Assembly: GCA_965215145.1 (NCBI GenBank)
Contig: OZ244038.1
Location: forward strand, 2,728,001 to 2,792,000
Source: G965215145 sp965215145
Lineage (GTDB): Bacteria; Bacteroidota; Rhodothermia; Rhodothermales; JANQRZ01
DNA length: 64,000 nt
Direction of reading: 5' to 3'
The translations under genes and the position numbers were made by a program. The notes under the pieces are model-generated. The model saw only the letters and a list, made by a program, of their open reading frames with translations. It ran no database searches and had not been told where the DNA came from. Below, one piece after another: positions 62,733 through 64,000 of the stretch. Each line of letters starts with the position of its first letter. The first letter of the stretch is position 1.

Positions 62733-63959
62733 ATGAACAAGCTCACCCTCGACGGCCTCGCCCGGAAGGGCGGCCTCGCCGGCCGCCGCGTCCTCACCCG
62801 CGTCGACTTCAACGTGCCACTCGACGGCGACCGGATCACGGACGACACCCGCATCCGCGCCGCGCTCCCGACGATCCGCCGGATCACCGAGGCCGGCGGG
62901 ACGGCCGTGCTGATGAGCCACCTCGGCCGCCCGAAGGGGGAGCCGGACCCGCAGTTCAGCCTCCGCCCCGTCGCCGAGCGCCTCGGGGGACTGCTCGACA
63001 GCCTGCCCCGCTCCGGCGGGGTGCCGGTGGCGTTCTCCGAGGCCACCGTCGGGGAGGTCGCCGAGCGGGCCGTGGCCGGGGCGCCGGAGGGGAGCGTCGT
63101 GCTGCTGGAGAACACGCGGTTTCACGCGGGCGAGACGAAGAACGACCCCGACTTCGCCCGGCAGCTCGCCGCCCTCGGCGACGTGTACGTCAACGACGCC
63201 TTCGGGGCGGCCCACCGCGCCCACGCCTCGACGGTCGGCGTCACCGCGTTCGTGCAGCCGGCGGCGATGGGGCTGCTGCTGGAGCGGGAGGTCGCGGTGT
63301 TGACGCAGACGATGGAGGACCCCACGCGGCCGTTCGTCGCCGTGCTCGGCGGGGCGAAGGTGTCCGACAAGCTCGGGGTGATCCACGCGCTGCTCCCGAA
63401 GGTAGACCGCCTCCTCGTCGGCGGTGCGATGGCGTACACCTTCCTGAAGGGCCTCGGCCACAACGTCGGCGACTCGCGGGTCGAGGAGGACCGGACCGAC
63501 GAGGCGTTCCGGCTCGTGGACGGCGCGCGCGAGAAGATCCTCCTCCCCGACGACCACGTCGTCGCCGACGCCTTCGACAACGACGCCAAGCGGCGGGTGG
63601 TGAGCGGGGAGATCGAGCGCGGCATGGGGCTCGACATCGGGCCGAAGGCGCGCGACCACTACCGCTCGGTGCTGACGGACGCGAAGACGGTGATCTGGAA
63701 CGGGCCGATGGGCGTCTTCGAGATGCCGAACTTCGCCGCCGGCACGCTCGCCGTCGCCGAGGCGCTGGCCGAGGCCACCCGCGAGAACGACGCCGAGACC
63801 ATCGTCGGCGGCGGCGACTCCGTGGCCGCCATCACGCAGGCCGGCCTCGACGACGAGGTGACCCACGTCTCGACCGGCGGCGGCGCCATGCTGGAGCTGA
63901 TCGAGGGCGGCGCCGCCAGCCTCCCCGGCATCGCCGCGCTGACCGGGGGTGTTGCGTAG
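62733..63959 (+). CDS. pgk: Phosphoglycerate kinase
   Basis: It transfers the acyl phosphate of 1,3-bisphosphoglycerate to ADP. The 408 residues contain VLTRVDFNVPLDGDRITDD, VLMSHLGRPKGEPDP, AVLGGAKVSDKLGVIHALLP, NGPMGVFEMPNFAAGT and the C-terminal THVSTGGGAMLELIEG. The ATG 15 bases after the palindrome gives a short N-terminal lead (MNKLTLDGLARKG) typical of the family. It ends 41 bases before the window end. Confidence 0.97.
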   Translation: MNKLTLDGLARKGGLAGRRVLTRVDFNVPLDGDRITDDTRIRAALPTIRRITEAGGTAVLMSHLGRPKGEPDPQFSLRPVAERLGGLLDSLPRSGGVPVAFSEATVGEVAERAVAGAPEGSVVLLENTRFHAGETKNDPDFARQLAALGDVYVNDAFGAAHRAHASTVGVTAFVQPAAMGLLLEREVAVLTQTMEDPTRPFVAVLGGAKVSDKLGVIHALLPKVDRLLVGGAMAYTFLKGLGHNVGDSRVEEDRTDEAFRLVDGAREKILLPDDHVVADAFDNDAKRRVVSGEIERGMGLDIGPKARDHYRSVLTDAKTVIWNGPMGVFEMPNFAAGTLAVAEALAEATRENDAETIVGGGDSVAAITQAGLDDEVTHVSTGGGAMLELIEGGAASLPGIAALTGGVA

Positions 63960-64000
63960 TCCGTGTTGCGTGTTTCGGTGCTCCCCGGACGCGCATCGCA
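63960..64000. other. Window end, partial copy of a CGTGTTGCGTGT-type repeat
   Basis: The 41 bases after pgk start with CCGTGTTGCGTGT, resembling the left arm of the inverted repeat before malF at 42.1 kb. The remainder of the element, if present, lies outside the window. Confidence 0.35.

Overview
The window looks like chromosome from a very GC-rich relative of the Bacteroidota, most likely the Rhodothermota/Rhodothermales (Rubricoccus, Rubrivirga and Salinibacter type). The support is a TonB-dependent receptor with an N-terminal carboxypeptidase-regulatory-like domain, several secreted proteins ending in type IX secretion (T9SS type A) sorting domains, a PorV/PorQ-family barrel, a bacilliredoxin-type YtxJ protein and a near absence of Shine-Dalgarno sequences, all in DNA that is by eye about 70% GC. 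There is no 16S gene, so the assignment is an inference.

Layout. 0-2.5 kb: the 3' part of an S9 peptidase and a small membrane protein. 2.5-7.3 kb (minus): a tightly overlapping tetrapyrrole operon hemA-hemC-lipoprotein-hemD-hemE. 7.4-16.5 kb: a CYTH/HTH/CHAD-like fusion, a DUF819 membrane protein, a methyltransferase, a T9SS cargo protein, an M3 oligoendopeptidase, a YtxJ-like protein and a TlpA-like lipoprotein. 16.5-19.5 kb: a two-gene cassette (P-loop ATPase plus TPR protein) of lower GC just downstream of tRNA-Leu(UAA). 19.6-24.9 kb: cytidine deaminase, a Ca2+/cation antiporter, a VWA membrane protein and an AI-2E-family permease.

25-48 kb is a large alpha-glucan utilisation locus, all on the plus strand. 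It holds a LacI-family regulator behind a perfect LacI/GalR-type operator, a TonB receptor, a 1,212-residue secreted protein, a PorV-like barrel, a starch-binding-like T9SS protein, a T9SS GH13 amylase, a GH13 lipoprotein, MalE/MalF/MalG/MalK-type ABC importer genes and a GH31 alpha-glucosidase. The logic is outer-membrane capture and transport, surface and periplasmic debranching or hydrolysis, ABC import of maltodextrins and cytoplasmic hydrolysis. No SusD homologue is present.

48-64 kb: glpD with an 11-copy heptanucleotide repeat next to its start codon, a LON-domain protein, a sodium:solute symporter, an outer-membrane protein, nadA, a DUF433/DUF5615 toxin-antitoxin pair, a mosaic FG-GAP T9SS protein, a LolD-type ATPase, an NtrC-type regulator, a TPR membrane protein, gapA and pgk.

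The most unusual feature is the density and variety of small palindromic repeats: a GTAGGGGC...GCCCCTAC family of about 25-28 bp, four copies of a roughly 120-bp element with a CTGTCCCCCTT/AAGGGGGACAG core hairpin, two REP/BIME-like elements and several inverted repeats. They sit at nearly every junction of the mal-type operon. They also enter coding sequence, supplying signal-peptide codons (GH13 lipoprotein, MalE-like) and the TAG stop codons of nadA and glpD. The best candidate for an undescribed system is the ATPase/TPR pair at 16.5-19.3 kb.
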